From assembly GCA_021199375.1 (NCBI GenBank), contig JAJQIB010000027.1, positions 1-64,000 of the forward strand: a stretch of DNA of 64,000 bases. The letters run 5' to 3'. The notes under the pieces are model-generated. The model searched no databases, was not told where the DNA came from, and saw nothing but the letters and a program-made list of their open reading frames with translations. Positions 9,127-17,881 of the stretch are shown piece after piece. The DNA comes from Ruminococcus sp. (GTDB lineage Bacteria; Bacillota; Clostridia; Oscillospirales; Ruminococcaceae). How positions within the stretch are numbered: the first letter of the stretch is position 1; each line of letters opens with the position of its first letter. A program made the translations under genes and the position numbers.

Positions 9127-10002
9127 CTATTTGTTAGTAAGCTTGTAAAGCTCGTAAAGCTCGTTAGCAAACGAAATCATCTGATCCATTTCTACAGCCT
9201 CGGGACGTATTGATGCTGATATTCCTGCAAGCAGGGCAGCTTGAGCGACAACCGACTTATCAATGCCTAAAATGGCGGACACCGAGTTGCAAAGAGTCTT
9301 TCTTCGCTGCTCAAAGGCGGCACGTACTACACGAAAGAAAAATTTTTCGTCAGCCACAGATTCAGTTGTTTTATCAAATATATCAAATCTTATAACGCAG
9401 CTGTCGACATTCGGAGCAGGATAAAAGCTGCCTCTTGACACGTTAAAGAGCATCTTAGGCTCGGAAAAATATCTTACAGCGTAGGTTACAGCACCGCTTT
9501 CACGAGTTCCGGTTTTTGCGCAAAGGCGTACTCCCGCTTCCTTTTGTACCATTACGGTAACTGATTTTATAGGCAAGCGCTCCTCAAGCAGCCTCATTAT
9601 TACAGGCGAGGTTATATAGTAGGGCAGATTTGCACACACAGTAACCTCTAAGCCATCAAATTCTTCATCAATAAGCTTGTGTAAATCGATTTTTAGTATA
9701 TCATCGTTGAAAATTTTTACGTTTGAATATTCGGCAAGTGTTTCGTCCAGTATTGGGATAAGTCTGTTATCAAGCTCTATGGCACAGACCTTATCGGCAC
9801 GTTTAGCAAGCTCGTTTGTCAGAACACCGATTCCGGTGCCGATTTCTATAACACCAAAGCCCTTTTGAGCGTTTCCCATCTCGGCAATTTTCGGACAAAC
9901 GGTAGGATTTATCAAAAAGTTTTGACCAAGCTTTTTTGAAAAGGAAAAGCCGTGTCTTTGCAAAATTTCGTTTATTGTTTTTATCTCGTAAAGTCCTTCC
10001 AA
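9127..10002 (-). CDS. rsmA: 16S rRNA dimethyladenosine transferase
   Basis: It dimethylates two adjacent adenines in helix 45 of 16S rRNA during 30S assembly (RsmA/KsgA). The 291-residue protein shows the family N-terminus KKLGQNFLIN, SAM motif I IEIGTGIGVLTNELA and the NLPYYI catalytic motif near residue 125, followed by the small C-terminal helical domain. The start is TTG at 10002 with GAGG eight bases upstream; the family N-terminus leaves no better choice. It lies 71 bases upstream of spoIIE on the minus strand and has its own promoter. Confidence 0.96.
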   Translation of the reverse strand: MEGLYEIKTINEILQRHGFSFSKKLGQNFLINPTVCPKIAEMGNAQKGFGVIEIGTGIGVLTNELAKRADKVCAIELDNRLIPILDETLAEYSNVKIFNDDILKIDLHKLIDEEFDGLEVTVCANLPYYITSPVIMRLLEERLPIKSVTVMVQKEAGVRLCAKTGTRESGAVTYAVRYFSEPKMLFNVSRGSFYPAPNVDSCVIRFDIFDKTTESVADEKFFFRVVRAAFEQRRKTLCNSVSAILGIDKSVVAQAALLAGISASIRPEAVEMDQMISFANELYELYKLTNK

Positions 10003-10038
10003 AGCGTTATCCTCGTTTCAAAGTTTTTCATTCACTTT

Positions 10039-10067
10039 ATTGTAACATGGCATGCAAAAAAAGTCAA
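10039..10067 (-). promoter_or_regulatory. Sigma-A promoter of rsmA
   Basis: On the minus strand TTGACT and TACAAT are separated by 17 bases, about 37 bases upstream of the rsmA start codon. Confidence 0.75.
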
Positions 10068-10139
10068 TGATTTTTTTCATGTTTTATGTATCAAAAAGGT
10101 ATTTCAGAAGAAAAATAAGTGTAAAGGCAGGTGAATTTT

Positions 10140-10358
10140 ATGATAGGAAATAAAAATAAGTCAAACGAGTTTGATATACCCTTAGGAATATCCATGGCGG
10201 TTTCGCAAAATCCCATTCTTTGGGATAGATTTGCAGCTTTAAGCGGCGAGCAGCGCAGAAGCTTGATGGGAGAAATAACCTATAAGGGCCGGGATGATGA
10301 GATTCCTACAGACAGCCGCAGCACAGGGCATAATTTAAGTGCTGATCTGTACAAATGA
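10140..10358 (+). CDS. Small protein of unknown function (72 residues)
   Basis: I do not recognise this gene. It encodes a soluble, mildly basic protein with no signal peptide, membrane segment or cysteine cluster. The middle (AVSQNPILWDRFAALSGEQ) looks like two amphipathic helices, and the ends are polar. The ATG at 10140 is chosen because CAGGTG lies six bases upstream; a GTG nine bases earlier is less well placed. It stands alone between the divergent rsmA and the 6S-like RNA/purine operon. The strong ribosome-binding site and an uninterrupted frame support it being real. Confidence 0.65.
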   Translation: MIGNKNKSNEFDIPLGISMAVSQNPILWDRFAALSGEQRRSLMGEITYKGRDDEIPTDSRSTGHNLSADLYK

Positions 10359-10422
10359 GTGTTTTATGCAAAATGAACAAATTTCGGTCACAATTAAGTC
10401 ATAAAATTTATATCAAATTCTG

Positions 10423-10451
10423 TTGAAATTCCTTTTAAAATATTGTACAAT
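10423..10451 (+). promoter_or_regulatory. Sigma-A promoter upstream of the 6S-like RNA and purE
   Basis: TTGAAA and TACAAT are separated by exactly 17 bases. Predicted transcription starts near 10457, the first base of the rod-shaped RNA described next. Upstream bases 10359-10422 are AT-rich with nothing else visible. Confidence 0.8.
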
Positions 10452-10456
10452 AATAA

Positions 10457-10619
10457 TGTAATGCTAAATCGGCGGCGAGTATGACGCACAATGTGAAAGG
10501 ACTTTTGACATATGCTTAACAAAGGCTTGCACTGTTTATCATATTTTGGCAAGGTTATTTCCGAGAAAATTGGATATACCCTTGTAAAGTCGTACTCTAA
10601 GCGGATTTTATAACTTTTT
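10457..10619 (+). ncRNA. ssrS: 6S-like RNA upstream of purE
   Basis: The transcript from the promoter at 10423 folds as one long imperfect rod. GTAAT and AAATCGGC (10458-10474) pair with GCGGATTT and ATAAC (10601-10612). A 9-bp stem 10477-10485/10589-10597 follows, then ACAA/TTGT and CTTTT/GAAAA. A central bubble separates these from the terminal stem TAAC-CTTGC/GCAAG-GTTA (10517-10557). The closing stem is followed by seven T. A rod with a central bubble, own promoter and about 160 bases fits 6S RNA, which mimics an open promoter and binds sigma-A RNA polymerase. From memory, 6S genes occur next to purE in other Firmicutes. A purine riboswitch consensus was not found. Confidence 0.55.
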
Positions 10620-10620
10620 T

Positions 10621-10652
10621 ACAGCGGTTTTTATTCAGACTGCTGTTTTTTT
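10621..10652 (+). terminator. Intrinsic terminator/attenuator before purE
   Basis: An 8-bp stem ACAGCGGT/ACTGCTGT with a 10-base loop is followed by TTTTTTT and lies just before the purE ribosome-binding site. It may end the 6S-like transcript or attenuate read-through into the purine operon. Confidence 0.7.
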
Positions 10653-10672
10653 ATGTGGAGGTTTATGCTGTT

Positions 10673-11167
10673 ATGAAAAAGGTTGCAGTAATAATGGGCT
10701 CTGATAGTGACTTTGACGTTGTAAAAAACGCACTGACTGAGCTTAAAAAATACGGTGTAGAGTTTGAATGCAGAGTGATGAGCGCACATCGCACTCCTGA
10801 GCTTGCAGCAGATTTTGCCAAGAATGCAAAGAAAAACGGCTTTGGCGTAATTATTTGTGCGGCAGGAATGGCGGCACATCTAGCAGGCGTTATCGCAGGA
10901 AATACAACTCTTCCTGTGATTGGTATACCAATAAAGTCGACATTTGATGGTATGGATGCGCTTTTGGCTACTGTACAAATGCCTTCAGGTATTCCGGTAG
11001 CTACTGTTGCGGTAAATGGCGCTAAAAATGCTGCTCTTCTTGCAATCGAAATGCTCGCTCTTTCGGATGATACTCTTGCTCAAAGGCTTGAGGATGCAAA
11101 GAAAGAAATGATTGACGGCGTTATCACTAAGGACAAGGCTATTCAGGAAAAAATAGCTGCACTGTAA
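10673..11167 (+). CDS. purE: 5-(carboxyamino)imidazole ribonucleotide mutase
   Basis: It converts N5-CAIR to 4-carboxy-AIR in de novo purine synthesis (class I PurE). The 164-residue protein begins with the nucleotide-binding MGSDSDFDVVKNA. It also shows the catalytic SAHRTPE near residue 40 and the GGMAAHLAG-type loop (here AAGMAAHLAGV). The ATG at 10673 fits the family N-terminus; GGAGG lies 11 bases upstream. It is the first gene of the purine operon. PurK, its usual partner, is not in the window. Confidence 0.96.
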   Translation: MKKVAVIMGSDSDFDVVKNALTELKKYGVEFECRVMSAHRTPELAADFAKNAKKNGFGVIICAAGMAAHLAGVIAGNTTLPVIGIPIKSTFDGMDALLATVQMPSGIPVATVAVNGAKNAALLAIEMLALSDDTLAQRLEDAKKEMIDGVITKDKAIQEKIAAL

Positions 11168-11171
11168 GGCG

Positions 11172-11822
11172 ATGAAGGATTACTCGACTATTCTATTTGA
11201 TCTTGACGGCACGCTTACAGATTCAGGTCTTGGAATCACGAATTGTGTTAAATATGCTTTGAACGAGATGGGCAGAGCTATTCCAGGTGATGACGAGCCA
11301 AAAAGGTTCATAGGACCGCCGCTTGTCGTTTCGTTTAGAGACTATTGCGACATGAGCGAGGAACAGGCACGTGAGGCAGTAAGGCTATACCGAGTGCGAT
11401 ACAGCGATGTAGGACTGTTTGAAAACACAGTTTATGATGGAATTGAGCAGATGCTTAAAAGCTTGAGCGATGCGGGATTTACCCTAGCAGTTGCAACCTC
11501 TAAGCCTGAGGTCTTTGCAAGACGCATATTAGAAAAATTTGAGCTTGCCGGCTTCTTTAGCTTTATAGGCGGTTCAGGACTTGACGGTACGCTCGACACC
11601 AAGCTTGAGGTCATTGAGTATGTTTTGGAAAGACTCAAAATCAATGACAGATCTAAGGCTTTAATGGTGGGCGACAGGCATTATGATATAGATGGAGCAA
11701 AGGCAGCAGGCATAAGCTCGATGGGAGTGCTTTTCGGTTATGGCACAAGAGATGAGCTTGAAGAGGCAGGAGCAGACTTGATTGCTGCATCACCGCACGA
11801 TATTGCAGATTTATTGATTTGA
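11172..11822 (+). CDS. HAD-family phosphatase (phosphoglycolate phosphatase-like)
   Basis: It is a haloacid-dehalogenase superfamily hydrolase, with motif I FDLDGTLTDS at residues 9-18, motif II ATSKP near 110, and motif III/IV GDRHYDIDGAKAAG near 165. The four-helix cap and the overall 216 residues fit the Gph/PgmB-like subfamily. The substrate cannot be told from sequence. It sits five bases after purE and 36 before purC, so it is probably co-transcribed with the purine genes. A role in dephosphorylating a nucleotide or sugar-phosphate by-product is only a guess. Confidence 0.88.
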   Translation: MKDYSTILFDLDGTLTDSGLGITNCVKYALNEMGRAIPGDDEPKRFIGPPLVVSFRDYCDMSEEQAREAVRLYRVRYSDVGLFENTVYDGIEQMLKSLSDAGFTLAVATSKPEVFARRILEKFELAGFFSFIGGSGLDGTLDTKLEVIEYVLERLKINDRSKALMVGDRHYDIDGAKAAGISSMGVLFGYGTRDELEEAGADLIAASPHDIADLLI

Positions 11823-11858
11823 TTTATAAAAATTTTAAAGTATTTGGAGGAATTAGTT

Positions 11859-12575
11859 ATGGAAAACATAGTAAAGGGCGAACAGATGTATGAGGGAAAG
11901 GCAAAGAAGGTTTATGCCACAAACGATCCCGACCTTGTAATTGTAGACTACAAGGATGATGCTACAGCATTTAACGGTGAAAAGAAGGGCACCATCACCG
12001 GTAAGGGTGTAATCAACAACAAGATGACAAACTATATGTTCAGCTTGCTCGAAAAAGAGGGTGTCCCCACTCATCTTGTTGAGGAGATTAGCGACAGAGA
12101 AACGATAGTCAAGAAGGTCGAAATTGTACCTCTCGAGGTTATCGTAAGAAACGTAGCTGCAGGCTCATTTTCCAAGAAGCTTGGAATCGCAGAGGGCACA
12201 AAGCTAAAGCGTCCTACCCTTGAATTTAGCTACAAGAATGACGATTTGGGAGATCCTTTTATAAACGATTATTACGCTCTAGGACTGGATCTTGCAACAC
12301 AGGAAGAGATTGACGATATAACAAAGTATGCGTTTAAGGTAAACGACTTTATGCTTGAGTTTTTCAAAAATGTAGGTATAGATCTTATTGACTTTAAGAT
12401 TGAGTTTGGAAGATTTCACGGAAAGATTCTGCTTGCGGATGAAATCTCACCCGATACCTGCCGTTTCTGGGACAGCAAGACGCATGAAAAGCTTGATAAG
12501 GACCGTTTCCGCAGAGATATGGGCGGAGTAGAGGACGCTTATCAGGAGATGATGAAGAGAGTAATGGGAGAATAA
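11859..12575 (+). CDS. purC: SAICAR synthase
   Basis: It condenses CAIR with aspartate using ATP to form SAICAR. The 238-residue protein shows YEGKAKKVY at the N-terminus, [10 protein letters not shown] near residue 95 and the catalytic DFKIEFGR followed by [13 protein letters not shown]. The ATG at 11859 is supported by GGAGG eight bases upstream. Alternative upstream TTG would overlap this ribosome-binding site. It lies in the purine operon, four bases before the PurF paralogue. Confidence 0.97.
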   Translation: MENIVKGEQMYEGKAKKVYATNDPDLVIVDYKDDATAFNGEKKGTITGKGVINNKMTNYMFSLLEKEGVPTHLVEEISDRETIVKKVEIVPLEVIVRNVAAGSFSKKLGIAEGTKLKRPTLEFSYKNDDLGDPFINDYYALGLDLATQEEIDDITKYAFKVNDFMLEFFKNVGIDLIDFKIEFGRFHGKILLADEISPDTCRFWDSKTHEKLDKDRFRRDMGGVEDAYQEMMKRVMGE

Positions 12576-12579
12576 GCTG

Positions 12580-14001
12580 ATGGGTGGATTTTTTGGAGCC
12601 GTTTCATCAAACGATTGTATACATGACGTATTTTTTGGAACGGATTATCATTCTCATTTGGGCACACGAAGAGGCGGAATGACCGCTTATTCACCGGAGC
12701 TTGGCTTTCAAAGATCTATTCACAGCATTGAAAATTCTCCTTTTAGAACAAAGTTCGAAAACGATATAAGCTCCATGAGAGGTAAAATCTGTATCGGATG
12801 CATAAGCGATACAGATCCTCAGCCTATAATGGTTCGCTCAAAGCTTGGGCTATATGCCGTCTGTTCGATTGGAATAATTAAAAATGCTGAGGCACTTTCC
12901 TGCGAATTGCTTGAAAAGGGATGCGCAAACTTTGAAACGATGAGCAGCGGAGTTATAAATTCCGCAGGACTAATAGGCGCACTTATCGCACAGCGTGACA
13001 GCTTTGTTGAGGGAATAAGATACGCTCAGGACAAAATTGAAGGCACCATGTCGCTGGTTATAATGACAGAGGATTCAATTTATTGTGCGAGAGATAAATA
13101 TGGACGATTGCCGATAATAATAGGAAAGAGATCTGACGGATATTGCTTTTCTTTTGAGGATTTTGCATACAAAAAGCTTGGCTATGAAACCTGCCATGAA
13201 TTAAAAGCGGGAGAGATAACTAAGCTTACAAAGGACGGGTATGAGGTGCTTTCTGAGGGAACGGATGAGATGAAGATCTGTACGTTTCTTTGGACTTATT
13301 ACGGATACCCGACAGCCTGCTACGAGGGTGTAAACGTTGAGGCTATGCGCATGAGAAATGGGCAGATTATGGCGGAAAACGACATGAAAAATGGCAAGCT
13401 GCCTGACGTGGATTATGTTTGCGGAATTCCTGATTCGGGTATTCCTCATGCCGTAGGATATGCTAACAGAAGCGGAATTCCATTTGCAAGACCCTTTATA
13501 AAGTATACGCCTACATGGCCGAGAAGCTTTATGCCGACAAACCAGTCGATGAGAAACAGAGTTGCAAAGATGAAGCTGATACCTGTACATGAGCTCATTG
13601 AGGGCAAAAAGCTGCTCTTTGTTGATGACAGCATAGTTAGAGGCACACAGATGAGAGAAACGGTTGAGTTTCTTTACGAAAACGGAGCTAAGGAGGTACA
13701 TATGCGCTCTGCTTGTCCGCCGATAATGTACGGATGCAAGTACCTGAACTTCTCGGCAAGCCGCTCTGAGATGGAGCTTATTGCCAGAAAGATCATCGAC
13801 GAAAAAGAAGGCGCTGAGGGCGTTAAGTACATTGAAGAGTATAGCGACCCGAGTACCGAAAGAGGCAGAATTTTAAGAGATGAAATCTGCCGCAGATTAA
13901 AGCTTACCTCGCTGGAATTTCAGACATTGGAGGGAAGCATAAAGGCAGTTGGAAGGCCTGAATGCACCATGTGCACATACTGCTGGAACGGAAGGGAATG
14001 A
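12580..14001 (+). CDS. PurF-like amidophosphoribosyltransferase paralogue lacking the glutaminase cysteine
   Basis: This 473-residue protein aligns over its whole length with PurF: an N-terminal glutamine amidotransferase class II domain (LGTRRGGM near residue 28) and a C-terminal phosphoribosyltransferase domain. The PRPP-binding loop [12 protein letters not shown] is intact (about residues 345-356). A cysteine-rich C-terminus (CTMCTYC) resembles the Fe-S ligand region of Bacillus-type PurF. The N-terminus reads MGGFFGAV where PurF has CGVFGI, so the nucleophilic cysteine is glycine and glutaminase activity should be absent. It is followed six bases later by a normal purF. It could use free ammonia, modulate PurF, or bind PRPP as a sensor; none of this is shown. 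Confidence 0.85.
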   Translation: MGGFFGAVSSNDCIHDVFFGTDYHSHLGTRRGGMTAYSPELGFQRSIHSIENSPFRTKFENDISSMRGKICIGCISDTDPQPIMVRSKLGLYAVCSIGIIKNAEALSCELLEKGCANFETMSSGVINSAGLIGALIAQRDSFVEGIRYAQDKIEGTMSLVIMTEDSIYCARDKYGRLPIIIGKRSDGYCFSFEDFAYKKLGYETCHELKAGEITKLTKDGYEVLSEGTDEMKICTFLWTYYGYPTACYEGVNVEAMRMRNGQIMAENDMKNGKLPDVDYVCGIPDSGIPHAVGYANRSGIPFARPFIKYTPTWPRSFMPTNQSMRNRVAKMKLIPVHELIEGKKLLFVDDSIVRGTQMRETVEFLYENGAKEVHMRSACPPIMYGCKYLNFSASRSEMELIARKIIDEKEGAEGVKYIEEYSDPSTERGRILRDEICRRLKLTSLEFQTLEGSIKAVGRPECTMCTYCWNGRE

Positions 14002-14007
14002 TTGCAA

Positions 14008-15435
14008 ATGGTTACGGGACTGCATGAGGAGTGCGGAGTATTCGGCATTTATGCTAGCAAAAAAAGCGATGTGGCATCACAAACCTACATGGGACTATAT
14101 GCACTTCAGCACCGCGGACAGGAAAGCTGCGGAATTGTTGTAAACGACGATGGACTTTTCAGCCATCATAAGGCTTTGGGCTTGGTAAATCAGGTTTTTG
14201 ATAAGGACACGCTTGCATCATTAGGACAGGGCAACATAGCTATCGGACATGTTCGCTACTCGACTACCGGAGTTAATAGCTCGGTGAATTCGCAGCCGCT
14301 TGTGGTTCGCCATGTAAAGGGACCTCTTGCAATTGCTCACAACGGAAACCTTACAAATGCAAGAGAAATCCGAACCGAGTATGAAAACAAGGGTATGATT
14401 TTTCACACGACAAACGACACCGAGGTAATCTCATACGCAATAACCGAGCAGAGGCTTACCTCAAGGTCGATTGAGGATGCTATTGACAAGATGATGTACA
14501 AAATAAAGGGAGCGTATTCGCTTGTTGTTATGTCACCTAAAAAGCTTATTGCGGTGCGAGATCCTGAAGGCTTCAGACCGCTTGCTCTGGGTAAGCTTGA
14601 TGATAGCTGGGTTGTTGCAAGTGAAACCTGTGCCTTTGACAGTATCGGCGCAAAATTTGTACGTGATGTAAAGCCGGGTGAGATTGTAATAATCGACGAG
14701 AGCGGAGTACGTACAATTGAAACACACTGTGGAAGCAAAGGTCATACATGCGTATTTGAATACGTGTATTTTGCACGTCCGGATTCTGTGATAGATGGTT
14801 CAAGCGTGCATATGGCAAGACTACGAGCGGGAAAATACCTATGGCGAGAGCATCCTGTGGATGCCGACATTGTAATAGGCGTGCCTGATTCGGGACTTGA
14901 TGCGGCTCTTGGATTTTCGCAGGAAAGCGGTATACCGTATGGAATAGGCTTTATAAAGAACCGATATATCGGCAGAACCTTTATTCAGCCAACTCAAGCG
15001 GAGCGTACAAACTCGGTTAAGATAAAGCTAAACGCTATATCCTCAACTGTAAAGGGCAAGCGAGTGGTGATGATAGATGATTCGATTGTTAGAGGAACGA
15101 CCTCGGCTAGAATTGTAAATCTATTGCGTGAGGCGGGAGCTAAGGAGGTTCACGTTAGAATTTCAAGTCCCGCATTTGTGGCACCATGCTATTTTGGTAC
15201 AGATATCGACAGCAAGGAAAATCTAATTGCCTGCAGGATGACTATACCTGAGGTTTGTAAGTATATTGGTGCGGATAGCTTGGGATATCTAAGCGTTGAG
15301 AGCGTCAAGAAGCTTGCGGGAAATTCCGACTGTGATTTCTGCGTGGGATGCTTTAACGAACAGTACCCGATAGAGGTGCCCAAGGAAATGCCAAAGGATA
15401 AATTTGAGTACAGAATTTCGGACAGTAAAAATTGA
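14008..15435 (+). CDS. purF: Amidophosphoribosyltransferase
   Basis: It transfers glutamine-derived ammonia to PRPP to form phosphoribosylamine, the first step of purine synthesis. The catalytic cysteine is in [10 protein letters not shown], after a short propeptide as in Bacillus PurF. LQHRGQES, the PRPP loop [13 protein letters not shown] (about residue 353) and C-terminal CDFCVGC complete the family pattern, including likely Fe-S ligands. The start is either ATG at 14008 or TTG at 14002; GGAAGGG fits both, and ATG is preferred. The preceding gene is a degenerate paralogue, so the two PurF proteins may interact. Confidence 0.96.
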   Translation: MVTGLHEECGVFGIYASKKSDVASQTYMGLYALQHRGQESCGIVVNDDGLFSHHKALGLVNQVFDKDTLASLGQGNIAIGHVRYSTTGVNSSVNSQPLVVRHVKGPLAIAHNGNLTNAREIRTEYENKGMIFHTTNDTEVISYAITEQRLTSRSIEDAIDKMMYKIKGAYSLVVMSPKKLIAVRDPEGFRPLALGKLDDSWVVASETCAFDSIGAKFVRDVKPGEIVIIDESGVRTIETHCGSKGHTCVFEYVYFARPDSVIDGSSVHMARLRAGKYLWREHPVDADIVIGVPDSGLDAALGFSQESGIPYGIGFIKNRYIGRTFIQPTQAERTNSVKIKLNAISSTVKGKRVVMIDDSIVRGTTSARIVNLLREAGAKEVHVRISSPAFVAPCYFGTDIDSKENLIACRMTIPEVCKYIGADSLGYLSVESVKKLAGNSDCDFCVGCFNEQYPIEVPKEMPKDKFEYRISDSKN

Positions 15436-15454
15436 TATTGGAAGGAAAATAATC

Positions 15455-16489
15455 ATGAAAAGTTTTTCTGAAAGCTATAAAGAAGCGGGAGTAGACGTTA
15501 CCGCCGGATACAAGGCTGTAGAGCTTATGAAGCAGCACGTTGCAAGAACGATGACGAGCGGTGTATTAAGCGGAATAGGCGGATTTGGCGGACTTTACGA
15601 GCTTGATATGACAGGTATAACCAAGCCTGTGCTTGTATCGGGCACAGACGGAGTCGGCACAAAGCTAAAAATCGCATTTTTGATGGACAAGCATGACACC
15701 GTGGGTATAGACTGTGTTGCGATGTGCGTAAACGATATTATCTGCTGTGGAGCAAATCCGCAGTTTTTCCTAGACTACATTGCAGTTGGTAAAAACTATC
15801 CCGAAAAGGTAGCAAAGATTGTATCGGGAGTTGCAGAAGGCTGTGTTCAGTCAGGTGCGGCACTTATCGGCGGCGAAACAGCCGAAATGCCAGGATTTTA
15901 TCCTGTTGACGAGTATGATCTGGCAGGCTTTGCAGTAGGTGTGGTTGACAAGGACAGGATTTTAAAGCCCGACACCCAAAAGGCTGGAGATGTTATGATT
16001 GCACTTGCCTCAAGCGGAGTGCATTCAAACGGATTTTCACTTGTAAGAAAGGTGTTTACCGTAAACGAGCAGAATCTTGCTCGTCACAATTCTGAGCTTG
16101 GCGCACCGCTTGGAAATGTACTGCTTACACCGACTAAGATTTATGTCAAGGCTATTATGAGCTTGATTGACAGCGTGACGGTAAAGAGCATTTCGCACAT
16201 CACGGGCGGAGGCTTTTACGAGAATATTCCGAGATCCCTGCCTAACGGCTTAAGCGCAAAAATCGAGCGCAAGGCTGTTAAGGTTCTGCCGATATTTGAT
16301 GTAATAGCAAAGACTGGAAAAATTCCTGAAAGAGATATGTTTAACACCTTTAACATGGGTGTTGGAATGACGGTAGTTGTTGACAAAAACGATGCTGACA
16401 AGGCTTTAGAGGTGCTAAAGGCTGCAGGCGAGGACGCTTATATCTTAGGTGAGCTTGTTGAAAGCGATGAGGGAGTTATTATCTGCTGA
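15455..16489 (+). CDS. purM: AIR synthetase (phosphoribosylformylglycinamidine cyclo-ligase)
   Basis: It closes the imidazole ring: FGAM plus ATP to AIR. The 344-residue protein shows [15 protein letters not shown] at the N-terminus, [27 protein letters not shown] and the C-terminal [13 protein letters not shown], all PurM hallmarks. The ATG at 15455 has GGAAGGA at proper distance; the longer frame from an upstream TTG overlaps purF and is not needed. It is 19 bases after purF and 18 before purN. Confidence 0.97.
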   Translation: MKSFSESYKEAGVDVTAGYKAVELMKQHVARTMTSGVLSGIGGFGGLYELDMTGITKPVLVSGTDGVGTKLKIAFLMDKHDTVGIDCVAMCVNDIICCGANPQFFLDYIAVGKNYPEKVAKIVSGVAEGCVQSGAALIGGETAEMPGFYPVDEYDLAGFAVGVVDKDRILKPDTQKAGDVMIALASSGVHSNGFSLVRKVFTVNEQNLARHNSELGAPLGNVLLTPTKIYVKAIMSLIDSVTVKSISHITGGGFYENIPRSLPNGLSAKIERKAVKVLPIFDVIAKTGKIPERDMFNTFNMGVGMTVVVDKNDADKALEVLKAAGEDAYILGELVESDEGVIIC

Positions 16490-16507
16490 CACGAAAGGAC
16501 TTGACAT

Positions 16508-17134
16508 ATGAAGAATATAGTTGTGCTTGTTTCGGGTGGCGGAACTAACCTTCAGGCACTTATTGACGATCAAAAAAGCGGCGAAATAAAGGGCGGCAAA
16601 ATCACATGCGTTATCTCCTCAAAGGAGGGAGCATATGCACTTGAGCGTGCAAGGAATGCGGGTATTGATACAAAGGTTTTACCCAGAAAAAGCTATGCTG
16701 ACAGCAAAAGCTACAGTGAAGCGATTTTGGCTGAGCTAAATAGCTTAAATGCTGACCTTGTGGTGCTTGCAGGATTTATGACAATTTTAGACGAGTGTGT
16801 AACAAAGGCTTACCCATACAAGATAATAAACGTTCATCCTGCTCTTATCCCGTCTTTTTGCGGAGAGGGTTATTACGGATTAAGGGTGCATGAAAAAGCA
16901 CTTGAATATGGCGTAAAGGTATCGGGAGCGACAGTGCATTTTGTAAACGAAAAGGCTGATGCGGGTGCGATTATTTTGCAAGGCGCAGTTGATGTAAAAA
17001 ATGATGACACACCCGAAACGTTACAGCGAAGAATCATGGAAAATGTAGAGTGGAAGCTTTTGCCAAAAGCGGTATCGCTGTTTTGCCAGGACAGAATCAC
17101 TGTAAAAAACGGCAAGGCTTATGTAGATTTATAA
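16508..17134 (+). CDS. purN: GAR transformylase (formyl-THF dependent)
   Basis: It formylates GAR using 10-formyl-tetrahydrofolate. The 208 residues show the N-terminal VLVSGGGTNLQALID, the catalytic region INVHPALIPSF near residue 110, a GYYG loop and GATVHFVNEKADAGAIILQ with the catalytic aspartate. Length matches family members. AAAGGA precedes the ATG. It sits in the middle of the purine operon; folD, which supplies folate one-carbon units, is at 54103 in a separate operon. Confidence 0.96.
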   Translation: MKNIVVLVSGGGTNLQALIDDQKSGEIKGGKITCVISSKEGAYALERARNAGIDTKVLPRKSYADSKSYSEAILAELNSLNADLVVLAGFMTILDECVTKAYPYKIINVHPALIPSFCGEGYYGLRVHEKALEYGVKVSGATVHFVNEKADAGAIILQGAVDVKNDDTPETLQRRIMENVEWKLLPKAVSLFCQDRITVKNGKAYVDL

Positions 17135-17146
17135 GGAGGTCATACT

Positions 17147-17866
17147 ATGAAAAGCCTAGACATCTATGAAGAGCTAAAGACAAACTCATACCCCGGAAGA
17201 GGTATTGTAATCGGAAAGTCGGCAGACGGCAAGAGTGCGGTTACGGCATACTTTATTATGGGAAGAAGTGTAAATTCACGCAACCGTGTGTTTACTGAAA
17301 CTGACGATGGAATTAAGACCGAGGCGGCAGATCCCTCAAAGCTTACAGATCCGCATCTTATCATCTATTCGCCTGTACGTGTGCTTGGAAACAAGACAAT
17401 TGTCACAAACGGAGATCAGACGGATACGATTTATGAGCTTATGGATAAGCAGCAGACCTTTGAGCAGTCGCTAAGAGGCAGAGTGTACGAGGATGATGTT
17501 CCAAACTACACACCGAGAATTTCGGGAATAATGCACGTTGAAAACGGCTCATATAACTATGCGATGAGCATAATTAAATCAGCAGACGGCAATCCTGATT
17601 GCTGCGAGAGATTTACCTTTACATACACTAGCCCTATAGCAGGTGAGGGACATTTTATCCACACCTATATGGGAGATGGAAATCCTCTTCCAAGCTTTGA
17701 GGGTGAGCCTAAAAAGGTAAATATTCCAAACGATATAGACGAGTTTACAGATGGACTTTGGAACAGCCTTAATGAGGACAACAAGGTGTCGCTTTTTGTA
17801 AGATTTATCGACATAGAAAGCGGCAAGGCAGTTTCTAAGATTGTTAATAAGCTTGAGAAGATTTGA
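17147..17866 (+). CDS. purO: IMP cyclohydrolase, PurO-like family
   Basis: It is expected to cyclise FAICAR to IMP, the last purine step. The 239-residue protein begins with a YPGRGIVIG segment and continues with AVTAYFIMGRSVNSRNRVF, typical of the archaeal-type IMP cyclohydrolase family rather than the MGS-like domain of bifunctional PurH. The family call is by eye. The next gene encodes an AICAR transformylase without a cyclohydrolase domain, so the two together replace PurH. GGAGG lies seven bases before ATG. The archaeal symbol purO is used by analogy. Confidence 0.85.
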   Translation: MKSLDIYEELKTNSYPGRGIVIGKSADGKSAVTAYFIMGRSVNSRNRVFTETDDGIKTEAADPSKLTDPHLIIYSPVRVLGNKTIVTNGDQTDTIYELMDKQQTFEQSLRGRVYEDDVPNYTPRISGIMHVENGSYNYAMSIIKSADGNPDCCERFTFTYTSPIAGEGHFIHTYMGDGNPLPSFEGEPKKVNIPNDIDEFTDGLWNSLNEDNKVSLFVRFIDIESGKAVSKIVNKLEKI

Positions 17867-17881
17867 CAAGGAGGAATAAAA

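Noticed and set aside
10457-10619. Purine, PRPP (ykkC-type) or ZTP riboswitch before purE.
   Set aside because: None of the core consensus strings of those riboswitches was seen; the rod with a T-run fits 6S RNA better.
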